Assembly: GCA_050699715.1 (NCBI GenBank)
Contig: JBOHFR010000002.1
Span: forward strand, 1-64,000
Direction: 5' to 3'
Length of the DNA stretch: 64,000 nucleotides
Origin: GCA-003244245 sp050699715
Lineage (GTDB): Bacteria; Actinomycetota; Actinomycetes; Mycobacteriales; Pseudonocardiaceae
Part shown: in pieces, positions 33,664-41,736 of the stretch
Layout: every line of letters starts with the position of its first letter
Numbering within the stretch: position 1 is the stretch's first letter
The notes under the pieces: model-generated
What the model was told of the DNA's origin: nothing
Database searches by the model: none
Seen by the model: the letters and a program-made list of their open reading frames with translations, nothing else
Position numbers and translations under genes: made by a program

Positions 33664-35318
33664 CGGTCCTCCAGGTAACGATGCACCAGGGTGACGGCCA
33701 TCGCGCCCTCCCCCACCGCGGAGGCGACCCGCTTGACCGACTCCGCCCGAGCGTCTCCTGCCACCAGCACTCCGGGCAGGCTGGACTCCAGGTAGTAGGG
33801 GTCGCGCTCAGCCGGCCACCCTGGGGGTCGGCGTCCATCGATGAGCAGATCAGGACCGGTGAGCAGGAAGCCCCGGGAATCCCGACGCACGGCGTCGCCG
33901 AGCCACTCGGTGCGAGGTACGGCGCCGATGAAGATGAACAGCGATCCGGTGGGCACCGTTTCTCCCTGGCCGCTACTGCGGTCACACAACGTCAGCTGCT
34001 CCAGATGTTCGGTCCCGTGCACCGCTCCCACCTCAGTGCCGGTACGAACCCCGATGTTGTCGATCCCGTCGAGTTGCTTGATCAGGTAGTGCGACATCGA
34101 GTCGTGCAGTGACGCACCGCGCACCAGCACTGTGACCGTGCGCGCGTAGCGCGAGAAGAAGACCGCGGCCTGCCCGGCCGAGTTCGCGCCTCCGACAATG
34201 TAAACGTCTTCGCCTGCACACGAAGGTCCCTGGGTCATCGCAGACCCGTAGTACACACCGCGGCCGGTGAACTCGGCGATACCTGGTGCATCCAGTGTCC
34301 GGTACGACACCCCGGTCGCGAGGATGATCGCGTGCGCCGCGAGTTCGGTGCCATCGCCGAAGCGCACGACGCGGGCGGAACCTCGGGCCTGTAGCCCGAC
34401 GACCTCGCGGGTCGACAGCACCTCCGCGCCGAACTTCTGTGCCTGCCGGCGGGCGCGGTCGGTGAGCTGGGCGCCGGACACGCCGTCGGGGAAGCCGAGG
34501 TAGTTCTCGATCCGTGAACTCTGTCCGGCTTGCCCACCGGTGGCCTGCCGTTCGACCAGCACGGTGCGCAGGCCCTCCGAAGCGCCGTAGACCGCTGCGC
34601 CGAGCCCCGCCGGGCCGGCTCCCACGACGATCAGATCGTAGAAGTCGGTGGCCGGTTCGGTCGATAACCCGACCGCGGCAGCGATTCCGGCGTCCGAGGG
34701 GTTTCGCAGCACCGCACCGTCCGGGGTGATCAGCAGGGGGACATCCTCGGCGGCTGCGCCGGCGGCGTCCAGCAGCCGTCGCCCTTCCGGCTCGTCGACG
34801 CTATACCACCGGTAGGGAACAGAATTGCGGGCGAGGAAGTCCCGCGCCCGGTAGGACCCGGTGGACCACCGGTGCCCGACCAACTTGATGTCCTCTACCG
34901 ACCGATCTCCGAGCGCCCGCCAGGTCTCGATGAGCGCGTCGACGACCGGGTACAGCTTCTCCTCTGGCGGTTCCCAGGGCTTGAGCAGGTAATAGTCCAC
35001 GTCCACCACGTTGATCGCCTGGATCGCAGCGTCAGTGTCCGCGTAGGCGGTGAGCAACGCCCGGCGCGCCAGCGGAAAGAGGTCCATCGCCTCTTCGAGG
35101 AACTCGATACCGTTCATCTGCGGCATCCGGTAATCAGCGAGCATCGCCGTCACCGGCTCACCACGAAGCTTCAGTTCACGCAGCACCTCTAATGCCTGGG
35201 CCGCCGAGTCGGCCCGCACCACGCGATACTCCTCGCCGTAGCGGCGGCGCAGATCACGAGCCACCGCCCGCGACACCCCGGGGTCGTCGTCGACCGTGAG
35301 CAACACCGGTTTGATCAT
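33660..35318 (-). CDS. Response regulator fused to thioredoxin-reductase-like protein
   Basis: This 552-residue fusion begins with a receiver domain (residues about 4-125, acceptor Asp62 in LADYRMPQMNG, conserved Lys in LLKPWEPP). A short glutaredoxin-like linker region follows (about 140-215), then an FAD/NAD(P)H oxidoreductase of the thioredoxin reductase class (FAD site IVVGAGPAGLGAA at 230-242; NADPH site VYIVGGANSAGQAA). The redox-active CxxC of true thioredoxin reductases is absent, so it reduces something else or acts as a sensor. It is coupled to a CoA-binding protein upstream and the kinase downstream. Confidence 0.88.
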   Translation of the reverse strand: MIKPVLLTVDDDPGVSRAVARDLRRRYGEEYRVVRADSAAQALEVLRELKLRGEPVTAMLADYRMPQMNGIEFLEEAMDLFPLARRALLTAYADTDAAIQAINVVDVDYYLLKPWEPPEEKLYPVVDALIETWRALGDRSVEDIKLVGHRWSTGSYRARDFLARNSVPYRWYSVDEPEGRRLLDAAGAAAEDVPLLITPDGAVLRNPSDAGIAAAVGLSTEPATDFYDLIVVGAGPAGLGAAVYGASEGLRTVLVERQATGGQAGQSSRIENYLGFPDGVSGAQLTDRARRQAQKFGAEVLSTREVVGLQARGSARVVRFGDGTELAAHAIILATGVSYRTLDAPGIAEFTGRGVYYGSAMTQGPSCAGEDVYIVGGANSAGQAAVFFSRYARTVTVLVRGASLHDSMSHYLIKQLDGIDNIGVRTGTEVGAVHGTEHLEQLTLCDRSSGQGETVPTGSLFIFIGAVPRTEWLGDAVRRDSRGFLLTGPDLLIDGRRPPGWPAERDPYYLESSLPGVLVAGDARAESVKRVASAVGEGAMAVTLVHRYLEDR

Positions 35319-35578
35319 GTCGAAGAAACCTGCCGAGCCAGTTCCGGAGCTTCCTCTGCCGGGCGGAACACGTTCACCACATCGACTGGTTCGTCGATGT
35401 CGATCACACTGCGGTACGGGCGCTCGCCCAGGATTTCGACGGCACTGGGGTGCACCGGAAACCCGACCGCCTGCAGGAACGCCGGCACCGCGTGAGCTGC
35501 CTTGGTATCGTTGGTGCTCAACCCTACGACCGCGATGGTCGCCGCCTTCTCCAAGATCGTTCTAATATGATCGGTCAC
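35315..35578 (-). CDS. Short CoA-binding-domain protein
   Basis: This 87-residue protein has the Rossmann start of the CoA-binding/YccU family (TIAVVGLSTNDTKAAHAVPA, then VHPSAVEILGERPYRSVIDI). It ends early at ELARQVSST, whereas family members run to about 140 residues; the C-terminal half is missing. The stop overlaps the start of the reductase gene, so this may be a stable shortened form or a trimmed gene. First gene of the three-gene redox-signalling unit. Confidence 0.75.
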   Translation of the reverse strand: MTDHIRTILEKAATIAVVGLSTNDTKAAHAVPAFLQAVGFPVHPSAVEILGERPYRSVIDIDEPVDVVNVFRPAEEAPELARQVSST

Positions 35579-35783
35579 CGACCCTCCCCACCGTCAGACT
35601 CTGGCTCAACGACTTCTCATACCACCCAGTACCACCATGCGCCCACCGCGCAACGAGCCGGGCCGTAACGACAACGCTAGCCGGACCGGCCCCATCGGCG
35701 GAAGAATTCGCGCTGCGGATTCGTGGCCAGGCCGAGACGTGGCTGATCTGCCCTGTAGGTGCCGAAAACCTTATCTGTGCTGG

Positions 35784-36343
35784 TCAGGCAGCATAGTGGT
35801 ACTTGTGGAGGATTGTGATGCCGCTGTCGGCAAGAACGGCATCGAAAGCGACGGTGTCCCCGCTGTCACGGTCCCGGATCAGGTGCTTCACGGTGGCGCT
35901 GACCTCCTGCAGGTCCATGACCAGATTTCTGGCCATCTGGGTGGTCCAGGCTGCGGTGGGGTGTGTGGTTGCGCCGAGGATGCGGATGCGGCGGGTGGCG
36001 TGCTCGATGATGGCGAGGACGCAGAGCTGCGCTCCGGTCAAGGTATTGGTTTTGAAGAAGTCGGCGACGCAGAAGGTCGCGGTGCCAACGCGGGACGGTG
36101 TCGGGGGAAACGATCAGGTGGAGCCGTCGCGGCGTTGGTCGGGGGATCATGTGGAGCAGGGCGGCGAGAAACGCCCGGTCCGGTGTCGACCACCACAGGA
36201 ACCCACCCGGACTGTGGAACCGGCGCCCACCCGACACGACAGCCGGGCACCACACCCTGCCTACCACCCAACAACAAGATCGACAATAGGATAGGTTGAG
36301 GCTTCCAACCAGATGATCAAAACTGTGAATAGGCGAGGCTAGT
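35784..36343 (-). mobile_element. Composite transposase remnant with IS1380-type end
   Basis: On the minus strand 36041-35784 encodes FKTNTLTGAQLCVLAIIEHA, TRRIRILGATTHPTAAW and HLIRDRD, the middle of an rve-type transposase. Upstream, in another frame, PRWHRDLLRRR is a piece of the same protein, with the part between deleted. From about 36170 to 36343 the DNA matches the right end of the IS1380-type element at 46840-46964, ending in GAATAGGCGAGGCTA. Two insertion sequences have thus been joined. Confidence 0.65.
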
Positions 36344-36344
36344 G

Positions 36345-36510
36345 GCACTGACGCCTCGGCGGTGCTCGTGAAGGGAGCGCGGTTCACCCACATGGAAAGG
36401 ATCAGCTTGGGTCTGCGCAGCCGGGACATCGGTTGTGGCCTGGAGAACTGCCGGCTGTATATCACCTGTTCCAGCTGCCCTCAGCTGGAACTCGGTAGTG
36501 ACAGACTCAA
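36345..36510 (+). pseudogene. C-terminal fragment of a MurF-like ligase
   Basis: The frame encodes VLVKGARFTHMERISLGLR and then the cysteine-rich tail DIGCGLENCRLYITCSSCPQ, nearly identical to the last part of the MurF-like protein at 43648-45162. It is fused in frame to the sequence before the broken P450. The fragment begins directly after the IS1380-type end. Confidence 0.75.
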
Positions 36511-36553
36511 TGGGTGTTGGCAGACGCCCGACGAGTGCGAGGACCACCGGCGG

Positions 36554-37369
36554 ATGACCGCGGCCAACGACAACCTGCCCCACCTACCCTTTGCGCGGCC
36601 CGACGTTCTGGACACGGACAACGCCGCCACCGAGACCGTCGACCATACCCAGATGCGTCAGCTGCTCACCCCGGCCTTCTCCGCCCGCCGCATGCAAGCC
36701 CTGCGGCCTCGTATCGGGGAGCTGGTCGACACGCTGCTGGACCAGCTCGCCGACCAGACGCCACCGGCGGACCTGCACGAGGCGCTGTCGTTCCCGCTAC
36801 CAGCCCTGGTGATCTGCGAGCTCCTCGGCGTGCCCTACGCCGACCGTGACCAGTTCCGGGCGTGGTCGGCTGGCATCGTCACCTTCACCGACCGGCAGGC
36901 CTCCACCGTCGCGCTGGGGCAGCTCGTCTCCTACCTGCGCCAGCTGGTGGCCCGCAAACGCGCCCACCCCGGCCAGGACGTGATCTCTGATCTGCTCGCC
37001 GCCCACGAGGGAGGGCACTCCGAGGACGACCGGATCGCTAGGCTGGCCGCCGTGCTGCTGCTCACTCACCCCGACCAGCGCGCCGGTGACGCGGTGCTGC
37101 GCAACGGTGTCGCCGCCAACCGCGACCCCACCGTGTTCGCTGATCCCGACCGTTTCGACATCACCCGGCCTTCCAACTCCCACCTGTCCTTCGGTTACGG
37201 TCCCCACTTTTGTGTTGGAGCCAGCCTCGCTCGCCTTGAACTGCGTGCGGTTTTCACCGCGCTACTCCGACGATTCCCCACCCTTGAGCTGGCCGTCCCC
37301 GTGGAAGAACTCCACCTCCGCGACGACCTGGTGACCGGAGGCTTCACCGCCCTACCCGTCACGTGGTGA
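36554..37369 (+). pseudogene. Cytochrome P450 with internal deletion
   Basis: The 271-residue product begins with LPFARPDVLD, includes the C-helix region (HTQMRQLLTPAFSARRM) and a B-F helix region, and ends with a good heme-binding loop FGYGPHFCVGASLARLEL and C-terminal strand. Between LLLTHPDQ and RAGDAVLRNGVAANRD the I-helix oxygen-binding motif, the K-helix ExxR and the following strands (roughly 60 or more residues) are missing, so it cannot be an active monooxygenase. It looks like a bacterial CYP105/107-type enzyme. The frame is maintained, so a truncated protein could still be made. Confidence 0.75.
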
Positions 37370-37401
37370 GGGCCCGCAAACCATGAAAGGAGATAGTCCA
37401 C

Positions 37402-37704
37402 ATGCTTGTCGATGATGCCCGCGAGATCGCCACCGCGATCGGGGAACGCCTCAACTCCAGCGCCTGCCAGGGAGTCAAGGCCACGGTCAAGTCCGAACAG
37501 ATGAGTCCCAAGACGGTTCCCGCTGGCGCGGGACGCCCCGTCCTGACCAACTACTTCATCCAGATCGATGACGGTACGCGGCTAGCGATCCTTACCCTGG
37601 GTCAAGCGGCCGGATTGCTCGACGATGTGGAGCTGGATTGGGATTCTGATCAACTCTTTGACGCGATCCGTGCCCTGGAGGTGCCTGTTGAGAACATGAC
37701 CTGA
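37402..37704 (+). CDS. Hypothetical protein (100 aa)
   Basis: AAGGAGATAG precedes the ATG. The protein MLVDDAREIATAIGERLNSS continues with mixed helix and strand (LTNYFIQIDDGTRLAILTLG) and has no membrane segment, no Cys pair and no signature I know. It is 32 bases behind the broken P450, in the same direction, so it probably was its operon partner. Confidence 0.65.
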   Translation: MLVDDAREIATAIGERLNSSACQGVKATVKSEQMSPKTVPAGAGRPVLTNYFIQIDDGTRLAILTLGQAAGLLDDVELDWDSDQLFDAIRALEVPVENMT

Positions 37705-37723
37705 GCATTACGGGGTCCCCTCG

Positions 37724-38746
37724 TCAGGGAATGAGCACGGCCGCACCGTGTACCCGGTCGGCGGCGAGGTCGGTGAGCGCGGTGTCGGCGTGGTCCAGCG
37801 GGTAGGGGGTGGTCACCACGTGCAGCCGGTGCTCGGCGGCGAAGCGCAGGAACTCGTGGCCGTCGCGCCGGGTGTTGGCGGTGACGCTGCGGAGTTGCCT
37901 TTCCTGGAACAGGTGCCGCTGGTAGTGCAGGGCCGGGATGTCGGTGAGGTGGATGCCAGCCAGCGCCAGGGTGCCGCCCCGGTCGAGTCCGGCCAGCGCC
38001 AAAGACACCAGCTCTCCGGCGGGGGCGAACAGGATCGCGGAGTCGACCGGCTCCGGGGGCGCGTCGGCGGCCCCACTCGCGGAGGTGGCACCCAGAGCCA
38101 GAGCGAGTTCTCGGGCTTGCGGGCTGCGGGTCAACACATGCACAGTGGCGCCCTGGGCCAGAGCGATCTGGGCGGTGAGGTGCGCGCTGGCCCCGAATCC
38201 GTAGAGCGCAAGGCGACCGCCCGGCGGCAGCTCCGCCCTGGCCAGCGCCCGCCATCCGATGATGCCCGCGCACAGCAGCGGCGCGAGCTCAGTGTCGGAA
38301 TAGCCCTCGGGTAGCGGATAAGCGTAGTCGGTGGGCACCGTGGTGTAATCGGCGTAGCCACCGTCGGCGTCCCAACCGGTGTACTCCGAGCGCGGGCATA
38401 GGTTCTCCGATCCGCGCTTGCAGTACCGGCACCGCTCGCAGGCGCGGCGCAGCCAAGCGATGCCCACCCGCTGTCCGAGGTGGAACGGGCCGCTCCCGCC
38501 TCCCCCGTTCCCCCACCCGATGACTTCACCGACCACTTCGTGGCCGGGAACAACACCAGGCCGATGGACGGGAAGGTCGCCCTCAGCGACATGCAGGTCG
38601 GTGCGGCACACTCCGCAGGCCAGCACGCGCACCACCAGCTCGTCCGCAGCCGGCCGGGGCGGCGACTCCTGGACGTGGTCCAGCGGGTGGGTACTCATCG
38701 GCCCCGGCCGCCGCACCCGCCAGGCCCGAGCCAGCACCGCACTCAT
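37724..38746 (-). CDS. Zinc-binding alcohol dehydrogenase
   Basis: This 340-residue medium-chain dehydrogenase oxidises alcohols or reduces aldehydes with NAD(P). Catalytic zinc ligands are Cys47 (CGVCRTDLH) and His69 (PGHEVVG); the structural zinc site is Cys103, 106, 109 and 117 (CERCRYC...C). The cofactor site is LALYGFGASAHL. It is close to the AdhA/YjgB-like group of actinomycete dehydrogenases. Length is normal and no damage is visible. It is convergent with the 100-residue gene. Confidence 0.9.
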   Translation of the reverse strand: MSAVLARAWRVRRPGPMSTHPLDHVQESPPRPAADELVVRVLACGVCRTDLHVAEGDLPVHRPGVVPGHEVVGEVIGWGNGGGGSGPFHLGQRVGIAWLRRACERCRYCKRGSENLCPRSEYTGWDADGGYADYTTVPTDYAYPLPEGYSDTELAPLLCAGIIGWRALARAELPPGGRLALYGFGASAHLTAQIALAQGATVHVLTRSPQARELALALGATSASGAADAPPEPVDSAILFAPAGELVSLALAGLDRGGTLALAGIHLTDIPALHYQRHLFQERQLRSVTANTRRDGHEFLRFAAEHRLHVVTTPYPLDHADTALTDLAADRVHGAAVLIP

Positions 38747-38889
38747 GACACGGTGTCAAGCCGCGAGGGACTGCTCATGCTTCAGCATGGCACGAGACGG
38801 CGCTTGCGCATGGCTTGCGCTGCCCTCCTAGTTTGTGGCGAGTGGTCCGTCAGCCGCGCCCACAGCGCCGCACCTCTTACTGCTCTGGA

Positions 38890-39905
38890 ATGAGAATGAG
38901 TAGAATGCCGCGAAGCCATGAGCCGGGGACGATGCGCCGGGTGGCTGCATTGTTTCGGTCGTATTGGGGCCAGCTCGCCCTGTTAGGGCTGGTGGTCATT
39001 CTGACGGCGGGACTCAACGTGGGGAATATGCTGCTCATCCGACCAGTGTTCGACCGGGCGCTGTTCTGTCCGGCCTGCCCGAACTTTCCGCTGCTGTTCT
39101 GGCTAGTGGGCGCGATGACCGCGATTCCGTTGGTGACCGCGGCCCTGGGATTCTGGCGGCCCTACTTGGCGAGCGTGCTCGGCCAGCGGGTGATGCGCGC
39201 TCTACGTGACTCGCTGTACGCTCATTTGCAGCGAATGCCGCTGAGGTTTTTCACCGAGCCCTGATCAGCACGATCGGCGCCATGTTGCTGCTGTCCCGAC
39301 AGCTCACCATGCTCTCGCTGGCGTTTATACCACTGTTTGCCTGGCTCACTGAACGGGTCGGGCGGGCGTGGCGGGCGGTGAGATTCTCATCCCAGCAGAT
39401 GATCGGCCAGGGCTTCTTCGTGTCCATGCAGGTCTTCTTCGCGGTGATGCCGGTGCGCGCCTATCTCGCCGCCGGCTTCGTGTTGCCCAACGGTGCGACC
39501 GGGGTCCACCTGACCGCTGGTACGCTCGCCGCTTTCACTACCTTGCAGATGTAGCATGTTATCTCCGATCGTCTCGCTGCTTCGTACGGCCGTGGAGGTG
39601 CAATCCTCGCTCGCGCTGTTTGAACGGATCTTCACGTATCTCGATTTACCTCACGACATCATCGACGCCCCAGACGCGATGGAACTTCCACCCCAACGAG
39701 CGCTCGGAGCGATCAGCTTTCGCGACGTGTCCTTCCGTTATCCATCCAGCAACGGATCGGTGTCCGGCCGGTGGGTGCTCAAAGACCTCGCCTTCCATGT
39801 CGAGCCCGGTCAGTTCGCGGCGGTTGTCGGCCCCACCGGTTGAGGTAAGACGACCTTGTCATACTTGCTGGCCCGCCTGTATGACGTGGCCCAGGGTGCA
39901 ATGCC
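38890..39905 (+). pseudogene. ABC exporter (permease-ATPase) remnant
   Basis: Three broken frames give the pieces of one ABC exporter: the first transmembrane segments (LALLGLVVILTAGLNVGNML, up to LRFFTEP), then after a stop and a deletion more of the membrane domain (LSLAFIPLFAWLTERVG), then the start of the ATPase (FRDVSFRYPSSNGS, KDLAFHVEPGQFAAVVGPTG). A TGA stands inside the Walker A sequence just before GKTTLSYLLARLYD. The rest of the ATPase is gone, replaced by an IS4 fragment at 39907. Confidence 0.8.
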
Positions 39906-39906
39906 G

Positions 39907-40140
39907 TTAAGTTAAGCACGAGACTTTGAAGATGTGAATCTTGGGTGGTCCGTTGTGGAGTTGACCGTGGTCGGTGGCGCGTTTGATGCGGTGGCTGTGC
40001 GCACGGTATCTTTTGATAACTCTCGGGTAGGTGCGGTGTCGTCGTGGGGGATTGAGTCGTTCGGTGATTTCGTGGGTGGTTTCGGTGAGCGTGGTGGAGA
40101 TTTTTTCGGCTCTACTGACGACAAAACCCGGCACCGACAC
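39907..40140 (-). mobile_element. IS4-type transposase remnant (C-terminus)
   Basis: The frame ends PPRRHRTYPRVIKRYRAHSH and RATDHGQLHNGPPKIHIF, the basic C-terminus of many actinomycete IS4-type transposases (Pro-Arg-Arg-x-Arg...Arg-x-x-Lys-Arg). No catalytic residues remain. It caps the broken ABC exporter. The following 360 bases hold no gene. Confidence 0.55.
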
Positions 40141-40503
40141 ACACGTCCTCCCTCAGAAGAATTACATGACCGTCCCAGTAGGAAAATTACGTGATCACCA
40201 ACCCCTCACACCGGGGGAATTTCACAATCACTGACACACAGAAGAAGATCGCCCACCCATCGGTAACTCGTTCACGAGCCGACCTGGCACCAGTACAGGC
40301 GCACGCTCATGGCGACGGTGCCCCTGGCAAGCAACGCATGTCACCACATGTGGATGGCAGGGTAGCGTAGGCTCAACCGGCGAAGATCGTCGTTCGTGCA
40401 AGGATTCGTGCAATGAACCACACGAGGCCACAGCCACTCATGACACGCTGAGCAGGGAAAACGGAATGGGAAGGCGCCAGAGACAGGCATGATCGTGGTT
40501 TTA

Positions 40504-40552
40504 CCGGCCTCCGGAGGCGGGAGCACAGGTTCGAATCCTGCCGGGGGCACCA
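40504..40552 (+). pseudogene. 3' half of tRNA-Arg(CCG)
   Basis: The sequence from the anticodon stem (CCGGCCTCCGGAGGCGG), with CCG in the loop, through the T-arm GGTTCGAATCC to the acceptor and CCA matches the 3' half of actinomycete tRNA-Arg(CCG). There is no 5' half: upstream of 40504 the D-arm and 5' acceptor strand are absent. It shares its last 27 bases with tRNA-Arg(CCU) but is inverted relative to it. It is best read as the abandoned attachment site of another integrative element. Confidence 0.7.
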
Positions 40553-40797
40553 GGTCAGAGCCTTGATCGACTCGCCGAGTGGAGGCGGCACTACCTCCTG
40601 CCGACCGGGCGAGGTGAGGTCCAGGTAGGCGCAGGTGCCGAGCTGGACGTTCCCCTCTCGGGCGTAGCTGGAGGAGGTGGCGAACACTTCCGAGCCGTCC
40701 CAAAGGAAGACGTCGGGCAGCTTGGTCATGAGCCCCATCCGAACACACCGCCGAGTTGAGGCAGACTGACTGGACAATGGACGAAGGGATCAGCGGC

Positions 40798-41046
40798 ATG
40801 AGCGCCCAGCTGAGTGTGATCGTTGTGGTCAGCCGTGAGGACGACCGTTTCGTCGCCCAGTGCCTCGAGGTCAACGTCTCCAGCTTCGGTGATACGCAGG
40901 CAGAGGCACTGGCGATGGTGACCGAGGCGCTGGAACTGTGGTTCGAGGACACCCCGGTACCCGATCACTTCAGCCGGCCGGTGGTCACCACGGCCGATCT
41001 GCACCTCTCCAGAGCAGAGCTTAAGGCGCGGCCACTCATATCGTGA
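40798..41046 (+). CDS. HicB-family antitoxin-like protein
   Basis: An 82-residue protein with the HicB fold pattern: MSAQLSVIVVVSREDDRFVA, QCLEVNVSSFGDTQAEALAM, EALELWFED. HicB proteins normally bind the mRNA-cleaving toxin HicA and repress the operon. No hicA-like frame lies next to it, so it is an orphan. AAGGGAT precedes the ATG at a suitable distance. Its last 82 bases overlap the end of an AbiEii fragment on the other strand. Confidence 0.7.
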   Translation: MSAQLSVIVVVSREDDRFVAQCLEVNVSSFGDTQAEALAMVTEALELWFEDTPVPDHFSRPVVTTADLHLSRAELKARPLIS

Positions 41047-41450
41047 GCGCACGTCAGACACCAGAGGTCGGCCCAATCGCGATCACGGGTATTGAGATCG
41101 CCGAGCGCCATCATGGTGCCGAACTTCTCGGCCACGACCGCCTCGACCGGATATCCCCACATCGGGAAAGTGCCCTCATAACGCGGCTGTGGAAAATCGG
41201 CGCGGATAGCACCGGGCGTCACCGGATCACCGAATTTCACGTCCAGAACCAGGTTGAGACGAGCCTTACCGATGGCCGCAGGAACAGTGATCCGCACCCC
41301 TGGATAGAGATTACCCTCGCGGATCTGCTGCGAACGCAGACGGTCCACGACAAAGACAATGCCATCGTCGATATCGGCCGACGCGATCTCACGCACCCAT
41401 ACCCCGACGCGCGGCTCGTCGCTGTCCAGCTCCAACGCTAACAGGTCCGC
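40965..41450 (-). pseudogene. AbiEii-type toxin fragment
   Basis: The frame reads in from about 41450 (ADLLALELDSDEP), continues with RLNLVLDVKFGDPVTPG and YPVEAVVAEKFGTMMALGDL, then NTRDRDWADLW, the C-terminal two thirds of an AbiEii nucleotidyltransferase-like toxin (DUF1814). The N-terminal part with the nucleotidyltransferase GS motif is missing, cut off where an AICE-derived segment begins. The partner AbiEi antitoxin is not visible. Confidence 0.65.
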
Positions 41451-41454
41451 GAGG

Positions 41455-41690
41455 GGCCCACAGCCCCCGCCCCGCTACCTCCCACAACTCCGACCCCAAC
41501 CAATCCACGAAACGAGATATGAACTGATGCTGGTAGGAGCCACAGTAACAGCCATAGCAAGAGTGGAGATCGCCAAAGGCACCAAGAAACCACTGACCGG
41601 GTACGCGGAAAAAGCCACACCACCGGCTTAACGCGTCGAAAAACCCCAGCCGTCCACGAAACATGAAGGGAGTGTGACGTCAGCGCGCAC
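41455..41690 (+). mobile_element. AICE segment remnant
   Basis: This segment is homologous to 16430-16720 of element A, in opposite orientation, including the upstream region (TCCCACAACTC...CACGA), the start MLVGATVTAIARVEIAKGTK and the end YAEKATPPA, plus the downstream GGAGTGTGACGTCA block. About 27 residues of the middle of the protein are deleted, leaving a 34-residue frame (41527-41631). It is the mark of another AICE that was here. Confidence 0.7.
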
Positions 41691-41736
41691 GATATGTCGG
41701 CTGGACGCTTACCGGAGTTGATCTACTGGAGTCTTG

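Noticed and set aside
39826..39865. TGA inside the Walker A of the ABC exporter as a possible selenocysteine or readthrough
   Set aside because: The gene has further stops, a deletion and loses its end to an IS fragment, so the stop is one more lesion.
40373..40952. Long minus-strand frames including PRQDSNLCSRLRRP
   Set aside because: These are the well-known false frames that arise when tRNA 3' halves are translated.
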